A DNA stretch of 64,000 nucleotides from Porpolomopsis calyptriformis (taxonomy: Eukaryota; Basidiomycota; Agaricomycetes; Agaricales; Hygrophoraceae): positions 723,780 through 787,779 of the forward strand of contig OX621173.1 in the NCBI GenBank assembly GCA_951640195.1, written 5' to 3'. The number at the start of each line of letters is the position of its first letter. The stretch's first letter is position 1. The position numbers were made by a program, and so were the translations under genes. A model generated the notes under the pieces. The model was not told the DNA's origin, made no database searches, and saw only the letters and a program-made list of their open reading frames with translations. Positions 44,776 to 56,100 of this stretch are shown one piece after another.

Positions 44776-45331
44776 TGACTTGAGCGCCTCGGAGACCATT
44801 CTGCTCGAAGTCATCAGATAAAATGTCGCGGGTGAGTGAATATATATACAAGCCGCTATTCCAAAATTTCACGCTGGAGTATCATCTCGAGCGTGGGGTC
44901 TCGTCATCGAGCTTAGATGATAGGCAGTTGAATTGTCGGTCTTGAGTGCTGTAAATGATGAATGACATGTTTAGGGGATCTGTGTGTAACAGGCCTTGGT
45001 GGTCAGGGACCTATCCTGCAGCTGATATACGATAGGAGCTGCATAAGTTGCTTTTTATAGACTGTAGATTCTTCTCGGCGCAGGGGTTTCTAAGCATGTT
45101 GCAACATAGGTAGTGTCCATACCGCGTGTCTTTCCAGATTATATTGTGGAGGCGATAGAGAGTTCACGAGCCAACATACTTATTCGGAGCTGCATAGAAC
45201 AGGGCGGTTGACAAGTGATCATCATGGTCTATCAAGCGTGCTTGAATGTCAGGTATGAGCAATGATACCCATTGTGAGTTGCTTACCAAAGGAGGAGAAT
45301 GATTGAATATCATCGGGGGCAAGCGGGAGGC
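44776..45331. other. Spacer between SEC24 fragment A and NLR 2
   Basis: Shortened, diverged counterpart of the 37300-38373 spacer; blocks such as 'ccagattatattgtggaggcgatagagagtt' recur from 38200-38225. No gene seen. Confidence 0.5.
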
Positions 45332-48300
45332 TCACAATGGCGTTATGCCCAGTAGGGTTGTTCGACTATCCGAATCGGTTGAGTCCGCTTGAACATCATG
45401 CCGAGCGAACAGCAGCTTCACGATGGCATCACGCTGATTCTCAGTTGCATAAGAAAGGGGAGTTCGACCATGCATGTCCTTCGAATCCACTTGAACGTCC
45501 CGAGAAAGCAGCAGCTTTGCGATTGCATCACGCCCCCTCTCAGCTGTATATGAAAGAGGTGTTCGACCATTCGAGTCCTTTGAGTCGGCTTGAACATGAT
45601 CCCGACCAAGCAGCAGCTTTGCGATGGCATCACGCCCTGTCTCAGCTGCATATGAAAGGGGTGTTCGACCATTCGAGTCCTTCGAGTCGGCTTGAACATG
45701 ATCCCGAGCAAGCAGCAGCTTTGCAATGGCATCACGCCCCCTCTGAGCTGCATACGAAAGGGGTGTTCGATCATTCGAGTCCTTCGAGTCTGCTTGAACA
45801 TCATCCCGAGCAAGTAGCAGCCCCACGACAATATCATGCCCATTCCAGGCTGCATATGAAAGGGGTGTTCGACTATTCAAGTCCTTCGAGTCTGCTTGAA
45901 CATCATCCCGACCAAGCAGCAGCTTTGCGATGGCGTCGCCCCCGTTCTCAGCTGCATATGAAAGGGGTGTTCGACCATTCGAGTCCTTCGAGTCTGCTTG
46001 AGTATGATCCCGAGCAAGCAGCAGGCTCACGATGGCATCGTGCCCATTCTCAGCTGCATATGAAAGGGGTGTTCGACCATTCAAGTCCTTCGAGTCTGCT
46101 TGAGTATGATCCCGAGCAAGCAGCAGGCTCACGATGGCATCATGCCCATTCTCAGCTGCATACGAAAGGGGTGCTCGACCATTCGAGTCCTTCGAGTCTG
46201 CTTGAGCATCATCCCGACCAAGCAGCAGCTTTGCGATGGCATCACCCCCGTTCTCAGCTGCGTATGAAAGGGGTTTCCGACCATACGAGTCTTTCGAGTC
46301 CACTTGAACATCATGCCGACCAAGCAGCAGTGTTACAATGGCATCATGCCCACGACTGGCCGCATACGAAAGGGGTGATCGACCATACGAGTCCTTCGAG
46401 TCTGCTTGAACATCATCCCGACCAAGCAGCAGTTGTACAATGGCATCATGCCCACCACTGGCTGCATAGGAAAGGGGTGATCGACCATTCGAGTCCTTCG
46501 AGTCCGCTTGAACATCATCCCTACCAAGCAGCAGGCTCACGATGGAATCATGCCCATTCTTAGCTGCATACGAAAGGGGTGATCGACCATACAAGTCCTT
46601 CGAGTCCGCTTGAACATCATACCGAGCCAGCAGCAGGTTCACGATGGCATCATGCCCACAACCGGCTGCTTCCAAAAAGGGTGTTTGACCATCCAAGTCC
46701 TTCAAGTCGGCTTGAAGATCATCCCGAGCAAGCAGCAGGCTCACGATGACATCATGCCCACCACTCGCTGCATACGAAAGGGATGTTCGACCATACGTGT
46801 CCTTCGAGTTCACTTGAACATCATCCCGAGTAAGCAGCAGCTTTACAATGGCAACATGCCCATCCTCAGCTGCGTACAAAAGGGGCGTTCGACCATACAC
46901 GTCCTTCGAGCCCGCCCGAACATCATCCCGAGCAAGCAGCATCTTTACGACAGCATCATGCCCCTTATCAACTGCATACGAAAGAGGGGTTCGACCACGG
47001 CTGTCTGCCTTGTCTGGATCCACCTGACTTTGAAGTTCGCAGCGGACAATATCCACCAACCCCCAGTAAGCAGGAATATGGACGTTTGAAAAATCTCTCC
47101 GAAAATGCAAATGCCAATTGTCGTCATCCAACATAACTTGACTAGCACATGCAACTTTGGATGAATTCCCAAGGAAACCCATGGCCAAGTTTATGATACT
47201 CTTTTGGTGTCCACGTGCATGAAGGCCCCAGTTCCGTGCTGCATAATGAAGAAGAGGGTTGTCTTTCAAGAGGGATCTGAACTCGGCGTCGTCATTGGAG
47301 TAGCCACGAGCAAATACATCAAATGAAAGATACGTGAGACATGTTGCTGCAATTGATGCCTCAGCGTTCGGAAATCGAGATTCTCGTTGATTCTCAAAAT
47401 ACTCCTGAGTCGTGTAGTCTGCATAGAATCCATATTGAACATAATAAAAGATCAATGATTGTTCTACTCACGAGCGAGGCGCACGACGTTCTCTTGCTCG
47501 TCAATCACAACAAGTCCCGCACACACAGAAGTCAGCTTCGCTTTAAAGACGAGAGCTCGATCGTTTATCGCTGTCATGTTTGGTGAAACAGAAACAGCAT
47601 ATCGAAGCTCTTCAACGGACAATGGTCGGGTCGCATATACAATCCATGACAGGACCCGTATCGCCAAGTCTCTTGTGCTCGTTTGTTGTTCGATTCGTTC
47701 CATAGCTTCGTCGTAAATTTTACCTATCTCATCCGGAAGATTATTCAGGACATGGACCACAGCTTCTTCGTTATCCTGTTCTGAAAGTGCGTTCATATGC
47801 AAGCGCGCTAATAAAAACCTTACCACAAGGTCAAATGAGAAATATTCATAGATTGGAGATGCTCACATGCCCCTGGCGCTGTCAATAATTCGCTCCACGG
47901 CAACAGCTTGTAAATGGACCAAATGCGGAAAATCAGCAAGTTGATTTTGGACATATTTTGCTATGTCTTCATCAGTCGCAAGAATACGGAGCCGCCGTGC
48001 ATCGCGAAAGTGCTGTTCGATCAATGGAAGGTCGCGCGACGTCACCATCAACTTGACGCATTTAGAGAGAGATCGGAGAGCCTTTAACAGGTTTATCCTA
48101 CATTTGTTGTTCTCGGAACATTCGTCCAGGGCATCCACTACAACGAATACTTTGGCATATGTCTTGATTTCCACCTCCAACATGTTGATGAGTTCATCGA
48201 GTGTGGGGGATGTATTTTTGACTTTGTGACGATCATGAAATGACTTGATGGCGTCAGATATCGAAGGACGATCTTGGACCATCTGCTTGAGTAGACTTGC

Positions 48301-48889
48301 GATAAGACTGGTGGCTGTCTGCGTGATGTACTCTCTGTAGTTGCAGTATATGAATACTATCCCCACATTTTCGCCTTGGAAGAAGGTTTGGAGATGGTCT
48401 ACAACGACCGATCTAAATAGAAGCCGCGATTAGTCTTGAGTCAAGGATCAACGCAGACAATGCTATTACGCAATAATCGTTTTTCCTGCGCCAGCTGTAC
48501 GAACAATTATCAATGGAGTTGGATTCACAGAGATAGATAAATCGTACGATTTCCGGGACACCATAATGTCTGCGATGTTCCGTCACGCCAATCCAGGAAT
48601 ATTGGAGATTCAAGCAGCCAATTTCCCGTCCCTGGTTCATGGATCTCGAAAAATTGGCTCTGTGATGCGTGGAAGTTGAGAGGGGATAACCAGAGTGCTA
48701 TGTTGTGATGCTCTGAGTCTTGTCATTTAATAATTCATAGGTTCGAAAATTGAAGCCTGATCACTCACCATTATCGTAACTGGAGTTGAAATTATTGATA
48801 GTCTGATCTCCGGAAACGATGTTGACTCTTTGGTTGTTGTCGAGGCTAATATTTTTTGCGTGAATCATTGGGCGAGGGATGCTGGCCAT
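45332..48889 (-). CDS. NLR-like NACHT-ankyrin protein 2 (1098 aa)
   Basis: Six exons at the same positions as NLR 1: 48889-48769, 48718-48548, 48494-48470, 48412-47867, 47818-47472, 47418-45332. Walker A 'GNPGAGKT', Walker B and sensor motifs are intact and the NACHT exons are nearly identical to NLR 1. About 16 full ankyrin repeats follow. The array ends abruptly in a partial repeat (DSRTTLLGITPL) because a small deletion shifts the frame, so the C terminus is shortened relative to NLR 1. Repeats 9-11 and 13-15 are near copies of one another. The protein may still be functional; expression was not assessed. Confidence 0.8.
45380..47020 (-). repeat. 102-bp ankyrin-coding tandem repeat array, NLR 2
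   Basis: About 16 direct repeats of 102 bp and one partial unit in the last exon of NLR 2. Several neighbours are near-identical at DNA level. Confidence 0.85.
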
Positions 48890-50614
48890 TCTTTCGGTGG
48901 TGAGAGCTTGATAGGTCGATAAGATCATGAACTCAAATCACCTTCTTGGTCATAGCGATTACGGAAGACGCCTCGGGCGATCGTCAAGTTGCAGATTATT
49001 GAGCATTGCGACAGTCATGATACCACTCACAATCTTTTTGTCCACTCCAAGCTCACATTAGCTGAGAGTCAGAGCGTTGTCATTGTCCAAAGGTCAGCAC
49101 CTTTCTATCTTCCGATCCCCGAGACCAAGACTGGTACTAACCATCAACTCGACCTTGGTTCAAACAGGCCGCAATGTGTCAGTCGATCTCCGGAACTATT
49201 ACTCCCACAGGATGCAGTCAATGAGCTTCCGCAGCCTCATCCGGCACCCCCACCCATGGCTGCTCACTCTCCATCACCTCTCCGACGATTGGCCAGATCA
49301 CAAATTGGTCGGTCATTATGCAGGATGTGCACGTTTATATGGAACCAAACGGTATCTACCTTATAGGTGAGAGCAAGCGAGCGGATGAGTGAATCTACAT
49401 TCCCGTCACTTCCCTCTCCCCCAAAGTCATTCGTTTTTTTTTTCTTACCACTTTGCAGATAATGAGGAAGTTATGATACCTTGGATTGGATCTGGTGTCT
49501 CCTCACAGCTCTTGGCGGACCTTCTGGATGGAGACGAAACTATGAATATCAACCCCCACCTTGTGGGTATTTTTTAACCCTTCGTGTTTATTATATTTTG
49601 ACCTCTGATTCCATATGTATGTTCGTGTCGATTCAACAAAAAAAGAGCCAATTGCCCAGTTTACCAATTGTTCTCAAGTACGAAACATTCTTGGACACCG
49701 ACGCACGCAGCGCAGTTGATCACTCAAACTGCTCATCGCACGCCAAAATCTCAACGCTGCCCAAGTAGAATTCAGCGGAATGCTCGTCGAAGTTCAGAAC
49801 AGTGAAACGGTCTTGTTTTGATTATATGCTTTCCCAATGTACTTTCACCGCTAAGCTGTTGTTTCTTTTAGACCCGGCTGTTATCCCTAAACAAATTAGT
49901 CACGCCGTGAGTGAGTTGTAGCCCTTGATCTTGTCGTGCGTGTTCCTTTCGCTGATAATTCATTTATTTGGAATAATCTCGTTAGCTCGAGACGGGAGGA
50001 TATCTTCCAACCTCCTCATCCTTCCAAGGTTCACCTAGGTAGCTGGCACCTACCCACATGTACTATCACCTGTAATGTCTAATGCAGTGTATTTAAATTT
50101 GCATAATGGATGCGTCGAAGAACTTCTCTGGCTACAGGCAGACTCAAGCAGAATTGCCAGGGAACTTGGATTGCATCAGTCACCTTATGGGAAAGCTGTA
50201 TTGTACATCAATTTGCCCAGGTGATGATCCGATCGAGGAGAGATAAGAAATAATGTATGAGTGAATTCTTTGGATCCATAATGATCACAGAATGAGGAGT
50301 GTTAGGAAAGACGACAGTTACACGGACCTATCCTGCAGCTGATAGACGATAGTTGTTGCATAATGCGAAGGGGTGGCTTCATGATGGTACCATGCTCATT
50401 CTGAGCATACTAAAGGAGGGTTCGACCATGCCGAGCTTTCAAGTCGGGTGGAACATCACCCTGAACAAGCATGTAAAGAGGGCGCTCGAGCGCCTGAGTC
50501 CTTCGAGTCCACTTGAACGACATCCCGAGCAAGCAGCAGGCTTACGACGGTATCATAACCATTCTCAGCTGCATAAAAAAGGGGCGGTCGACCATCCGAG
50601 TCCTTCCGGTCGGC
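48890..50614. other. Region between NLR 2 and NLR 3
   Basis: Holds the NLR 2 promoter, SEC24 fragment B (49068-50044) and a spacer homologous to 37890-38120 (50110-50340). Bases 50350-50614 still resemble ankyrin-repeat DNA beyond the NLR 3 stop codon. No further gene seen. Confidence 0.6.
49068..50044 (+). pseudogene. SEC24: SEC24 3' fragment, copy B
   Basis: Matches the end of SEC24 exon 11 through the 3' flank (about 35945-36960), more diverged than copy A. Exon 12 has a deletion between the equivalents of 'cacctc' and 'cagatcac' and several exon junctions are altered, so the frame is lost. It starts about 180 bp from the NLR 2 start codon. Confidence 0.78.
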
Positions 50615-52330
50615 TTAGACGTCATCCCGATCAAGCAGCAGCTTTATGATGGTATCATACCCATTGCAAGCTGCATAAAAAAGAGGGGTTCGACCATGTG
50701 AGTCCTCCGAGTCTGCTTGAACATCATCCCGAGCAAGTAGCAGCTTTACGATGGCAGTGTGCCCCCTCTGAACTGCATATGAAAGAGGAGTTTGATTATA
50801 CACGTCCTTCGAGGCCGCTTGGACATCATCGCGAGCAAGCAGCAGCTTTACGACATCACCATAGCCACTCTCAGCTGCATATGAAAGCGGAGTTCGACCA
50901 TCGGTGTCCTTCGAGTCCGCTTGAACGTCATCCCGAGCAAGCAGCAGCTTTACGATGGCATCATGCCCATTGCAAGCTGCATACAAAAGAGGGGTTTGAT
51001 TATACGAGTCCTTCGAGTCTGCTCGAACGTCATCTCGAGCAAGCAGCAGCGTTACGATGGCACCATAGCAATTCCCAGCTGCATACGAAAGGGGAGTTCG
51101 ACCATCCAAGTCCTTTGAGTCCGCTTGAACATCATTTCGAGAAAACAGCAGCTCTACGACGGCATCATATCCCCTCCTAGCTGCATAGAAAAGAGGGGTA
51201 TGATTATACGAGTCCTTTGAATTAGTTTGAACGTCATCCCGAGCAAGCAGCAGCTTCACAATGGCACTATGCCCATTCTTAGCTGCATACGCAAGGGGCG
51301 TTCGACCATCCGAGTCCTTCCGGTCGGCTTGAACATCATCCCGAGCAAGCAGAAGGTTCACGATGGCATCATGCCCACTCCTGGTTGCATATGAAAGGGG
51401 AGTTCGACCCCCCAAGTCTTTCCTGTCCGGTTGAACGTCACCCCGGGCTAGCAGCAGTCTCACGATGGCATCATGCCCATTCTGAGCCGCATACGAAAGG
51501 GGTGTTCGATTATACGAGTCCTTCGAGTCTGCTTGAACATCATCCTGAGCTAGAAACAGCTTTACGATGGCATCATGCCCATTCTCAGCTGCGTACGAAA
51601 GGGGTGTTCGACGAGACCAGTCTTTCGAGTCCGATTGAACATCATCCCGAGCGAGCAGCAGGTTGACGGCGGCATCATGCCCACTCCGAGCTGCAAACAA
51701 AAGAGGGGTTTGATTATGGCGGTCCTTGAAGTCCGCTTGAACGTCATCCCGAGTAAGGATCAGGTTTATGATGCCATCATAACCACTCTCAGCTGCATAC
51801 GAAAGGGGTGTTCGACCACCCAAGTCTTCCCGGTCCGGTTGAACGTCATCCCGGGCTAGCAGTAACTTTACGATGGCATCCTGCCCATTCTCAGCTGCAT
51901 ACGACAGGGGTGTTTGACCATACAAATCCTTTGAGTCCGCTTCAACATCGTCATCAGCTAGCAGCAACTTCATGGTGGAATGATACCCTCTCCGAGCTGC
52001 ATACAAAAGGGGTGTTCGACAATACCAGTCCTTCGAGTCCGATTGAACGTCATCCCGGGCTAGCAGCAACTTCACGATAGCATCCTGTCCATTCTGAGCC
52101 GCATACGAAAGGGGTGTTTGACCATGCGAGTCCTTCAAGTCCGTTTGAACGTCATCCCAGGCAAGCAACAGCTTTACGATGGCACTGTGCCCATTCTCAG
52201 CTGCATATGAAAGGGGAGTTCGACCATCCTCGTCCATCGAGTCTGCTTGAACATCATCGCGAGCAAGCAGCAGCTTTACGACAGCACCATGCCCTCTTGC
52301 TGCTGCATATGAAAGAGGGGCTCGGCCATT
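50470..52330 (-). repeat. 102-bp ankyrin-coding tandem repeat array, NLR 3
   Basis: About 17 repeats of 102 bp within the frame plus one decayed repeat past the stop codon. The repeats share the 34-residue frame but are more diverged from one another than in NLR 1 and NLR 2. Confidence 0.8.
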
Positions 52331-54223
52331 GCTGTCAACCCCGTCCGCTTCCCCTTCATTGTCAACCTCACCTCGAACAACCTCATCCAAGCCCCAGTAA
52401 GCGGCCATATGGATACTTGAAAATTCTCTTGGAAAATACTGACTCAGAATTTGGAACTCCACCAACAGAACTTGACTGGCACATGCAACTTTCGGTCCAT
52501 CCCCAAGGAAACCCATTGCCAAGTTTAAGATACTTTTTTGATGTCGACGTGCGTGAAAGCCCCAGTTCCGTGCTGCATAATCAAGAAAAGGGTTGTCTTT
52601 CAAGAGGGATTCGAACTCGGCGTCGTTATTGGAGTAGCCACGCGCAAATACATCAAATGAAAGATACGTGAGACATGTTGCTGCAATTTCAACCTCGGCG
52701 TTCGGAAATCGAGATTCCCGTTGATTTTCAAAATATTGCTGAGTCGTGTAGTCTGTATAGAATTCACATCGATTATATTAATGTACCAATGGTTGTTCTA
52801 CTCACGAGCGAGGCGTACAGTGTTCTCTTGCTCATCAACCACAACTAGTCCTGCACATACAGAAGTCAACTTCGTTCTGAAGACTAGAGCTCGATCGTTC
52901 ATCTTCGTCATGTTGGGTGAAACAGCAAGAGCATGTCGAAGCTCTTCAACGGACAATGGTCGCGTCGCATATACAATCCATGACAGAACTCGTATTGCCA
53001 AGTTTTTCGTGTTCGTTTGCTGTCCGATCCGTTCCATAGCTTCGTCGTAAATTTGATCTATCTCGTCTGGAAGGTTATCCAGGGCGTAAAGCACAGCTTC
53101 TTCGTTATCCTGGTTCAGAAGTGCGTTTATATGTAAGCGTGCTAGTAAAAACCTTGCCACGAAGTCAAACGCAAAACATTATTAAACCTATTGGAGATGC
53201 TCACATGCCCCTGGCACTGTCAACAATTCGTTTTGTGGCAACGTCTTGCAGATCAACCAGATCCAGCAAATCAGCAAGGTGGTTTTGGACGAATTTTGTT
53301 ATATCCCCATCAGTAGCACGAACATAGATCCGCCGTGCATCGCGAAAGTACTGTTCGATCGAAGGAAGATCGCGCGACGTGACTATCAGGTTGATAGATC
53401 TGGAGAGAGACCGGAGAGCCTTCAAGAAGTTTGTTCGACATCCGTTGTTCTCGGAACATTCGTCCAGCGCATCCACCACAATGAATACTTTGGTGTATGT
53501 CTTGATTTCTATCTCCAATGCCTTGATAAATTCATCAAGCGTGGGCGAAGTACTTTGATTTTTGTGGAGATCATGAAATGACTTGATGGTGTCAGATATC
53601 GAGGAACGATCTTGGACGAACTGCTTGAGTAGACTTGCGATAAGGTTGGTGGCTGTTTGCGTGGTCTGCTCTTTGTAGTTGCAGTAAATGCATGCGATCC
53701 CGACATCCTCGTCTTGGAAGAACGTTTGGAGATGGTCTACAACGACCGATCTAAAGGGCAGCCACAGTTAGCATTGAATCGATGAACAACGTAGAGAATG
53801 TTATTACGCAAGGATTGTTTTTCCCGCGCCAGCTGCAAGGTAAATTATCAATGGAGTTGGAGTCACAGAGATGGATAAATCTTACGATTTCCGGGACACC
53901 ATAATGTCTGCGATGTTCCGTCACGCCAATTCAGGAATGTTGGGGATTCGAGCAGCCAGTTCCCTGTGCCATCTTCATGGATCTGTAGAAATTGGCTCTG
54001 TGATGCCTTGAAGTTGAGGGGGGATAGCCAGAGTGCGATGTTGCAACGCTCTGAGTCTTATCGATTAATTCATAGATTGTGAATTGAAAGCTGATAACTT
54101 GCCATCTTCGTAACTGGAGTTGAAATTATTGATAATCTGATCCCGGGCAACGATGTTAACAACTTGGTTGTTGTCGAAGCTAAGATTTTGTGCGTTAATC
54201 ATCGAACGAGTGTTGCTGGCCAT
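50615..54223 (-). CDS. NLR-like NACHT-ankyrin protein 3 (1115 aa)
   Basis: Six exons in the same phases: 54223-54103, 54056-53886, 53832-53808, 53750-53205, 53152-52806, 52752-50615. Walker A 'GNPGAGKT' and Walker B 'VFIVVDALDE' are intact. Intron 1 uses a GC donor (GCAAGT) where both sisters have GT. About 17 ankyrin repeats follow, less uniform than in NLR 1 or 2 and ending at a TAA (50617-50615) where the sister repeats have CAA. One more readable repeat lies beyond the stop, so the array was cut by a point mutation. N-terminal and NACHT residues differ from NLR 1/2 at many positions, consistent with an older copy. Confidence 0.8.
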
Positions 54224-54523
54224 TCGGTGGTGAGAGTTGGTAGACAGACGGAGCAGTGCCTCATGAACTCAAAACCATCTGGTCAAGTTTTCCCACAGTG
54301 AAACCTGTAAGAGGGGATGTAAAATCGATGCGAAGGCCAACGACCCTCTCGCCCACCACCCAAGCGAGTGGATAGCACCTCGTCGCCCCACCGACGATGA
54401 GGACGTGGTAGTGAATATTGCACATGGTGTGATAACGTTAAGACTGGGACGACTCAAGACCACGATCGCTCAGTAAACTCCGCCACCATGGTGGCTGTGC
54501 ACTAATCCAACGCCAACGCCTTA
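54224..54523. promoter_or_regulatory. Divergent intergenic region, NLR 3 and J-domain gene
   Basis: 300 bp between opposed start codons. It must contain both promoters; no clear TATA box or repeat was seen. It is the right edge of the triplicated region. Confidence 0.35.
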
Positions 54524-55807
54524 ATGGCACCAAGCTCTGAAGACGAGGTTAACCCGTACGAACTGCTCGGTCTCAACACCGAATCCACAGAGCAAGAAAT
54601 TCGCACTGCATACCGCCAACGCTCGTTGAAAGTCCATCCAGATAGAGTGCGCAAAGGGAACCCTCGATTGACATCGAATTTAAATTGATAATTCCTACTA
54701 GAACAGAAACAATCCTGATGCTGGTATGTTCTCTCTTTGACATCTCAGAAGTTTTGAAGACTGGGTTATCTTCTCAGCTCGCAAATTCCACGAACTCAAC
54801 CAGGCGTACGAGTTGCTCGTCGACCCTTTGCGTCGGCTAGCCTTGGATGCGAAGATCCGGTTAAGGGAAGCTCAGAAGGCGCGGTTTGGAAAGTATGACG
54901 CGAAACGAAAGGCGCTTGTGGAGGAGCTGCAGGAGAGAGAACGTGTCTCCAAGAAGGCTAGGAATGAACGGCAGAAGGAAGAGGCTGAGCAGTTGCAGGA
55001 GATGGAGAGGATCAAAGCAGAGGGAAGACGGATGAGGGAGGAGAAGGAACGAGAAATTCTGAAAGCCGAGGAAGAGATGCGGAAGGGTGAGGAAGAGCGC
55101 GAGAGAGAGATGATTCCTCCTGCTCTAGGCAAGTATCTACCGATTCTTTCAAAAACTCATATTCACATTTCGTTCGTCTCTAGGAATACACGACACGACC
55201 GTCCGCCTGAAATATACACTCGCCGCACATCCAACATTAACTACACCAGCCGCTCTTTCCACCCTCTTGTCCCCTTTCGGTGAAACAGATGCATCATCCA
55301 TCGTTCTCTCTCTCAAACCACCGAAAAAGACTCCCAACAAACCACCCAAACGCGGAACCGCCCTAGTACCATTCAAGAAGATCGGTGATGCCTTAAACGC
55401 GGTATCCGCCAGTGGGCGGTCAGAATGCGGGTTGGAAGGAATAGAAGTTGAGTGGGCAGAGGGGAAGGAACCGCGTATCTTGGAATGGTTGAGAAAACTG
55501 GGCAAGTTGGAGCCCCCAACATCATTGTCCAAGACTATTCCGCTCGCTAAGACTACTCCATTGCAAGCTGAGACCAAGATGGAGTCCTCGTTACCCTTTT
55601 CGACCTTTCCAGAATCATTCGTGCGTCAAGTCTCCTTCACTTGCACCTATTGTTTATCTCACTGATTTTCTTACTGTCAAAAAGCCTACTCCGTCGACAA
55701 CACAGAGAAGCGCTGTCGGTGTCGATTACGAATCGTTGACGCTGTTGAGGATGAGGCAGGCTGAGAGGGAGAAGCTAGAGAGAGAAATTCGTGAACAGGA
55801 CATGTAG
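54524..55807 (+). CDS. J-domain splicing protein, DNAJC17/Cwf23-like (351 aa)
   Basis: Five exons: 54524-54646, 54702-54723, 54778-55128, 55184-55620, 55685-55807. An N-terminal J domain (residues about 10-75) is rebuilt by splicing: 'NPYELLGLNTESTEQEIRTA' then the HPD motif in 'SLKVHPDRNRNNPDAARKFH'. A long charged coiled coil follows (about 80-160), then an RRM-like domain with 'GTALVPFKKIGDALNAV'. The order J domain, coiled coil, RRM and a C-terminal 'VDYESLTLLRMRQAEREKL' matches the DNAJC17/Cwf23 family of spliceosome-associated Hsp40 proteins. Intron 3 uses a GC donor (GCAAGT). Exon 2 is 22 nt. Confidence 0.85.
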
Positions 55808-56100
55808 GCACTGCTTAAATCAGTGACCGAAATGTGAATATAGCCTGAGCGTTTCTAGACCCTTGCAATGTACAGTACACTACCATGCCGCACTCACCAC
55901 TCTAATTCGCAAGGAGATTGATCTTAAAACCATACGCAAGCATAAAACCTAATTGCATACAAGACGTGTATGAAAAGAACAGAAGAAGAAAAGAAAAAAA
56001 GTCATTTGCATGAATCGAACGGTGTTTAATGATGACCATAGATAGAACGAAGAGGTGAGAGAAAGAAAAAGAGCCCCCAAGCATAAAAACACAATCAAGA

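Larger units (their letters stand above)
43441..49030. repeat. Tandem segmental unit 2: SEC24 fragment A plus NLR-like gene 2
   Basis: Middle copy of the unit. It is closest to unit 1 in both the SEC24 fragment and the NACHT exons. Confidence 0.8.
49031..54260. repeat. Tandem segmental unit 3: SEC24 fragment B plus NLR-like gene 3
   Basis: Right copy and the most diverged of the three units, both in the SEC24 fragment and in the NLR gene. This suggests the first duplication was older and the one producing units 1 and 2 younger. Confidence 0.75.
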
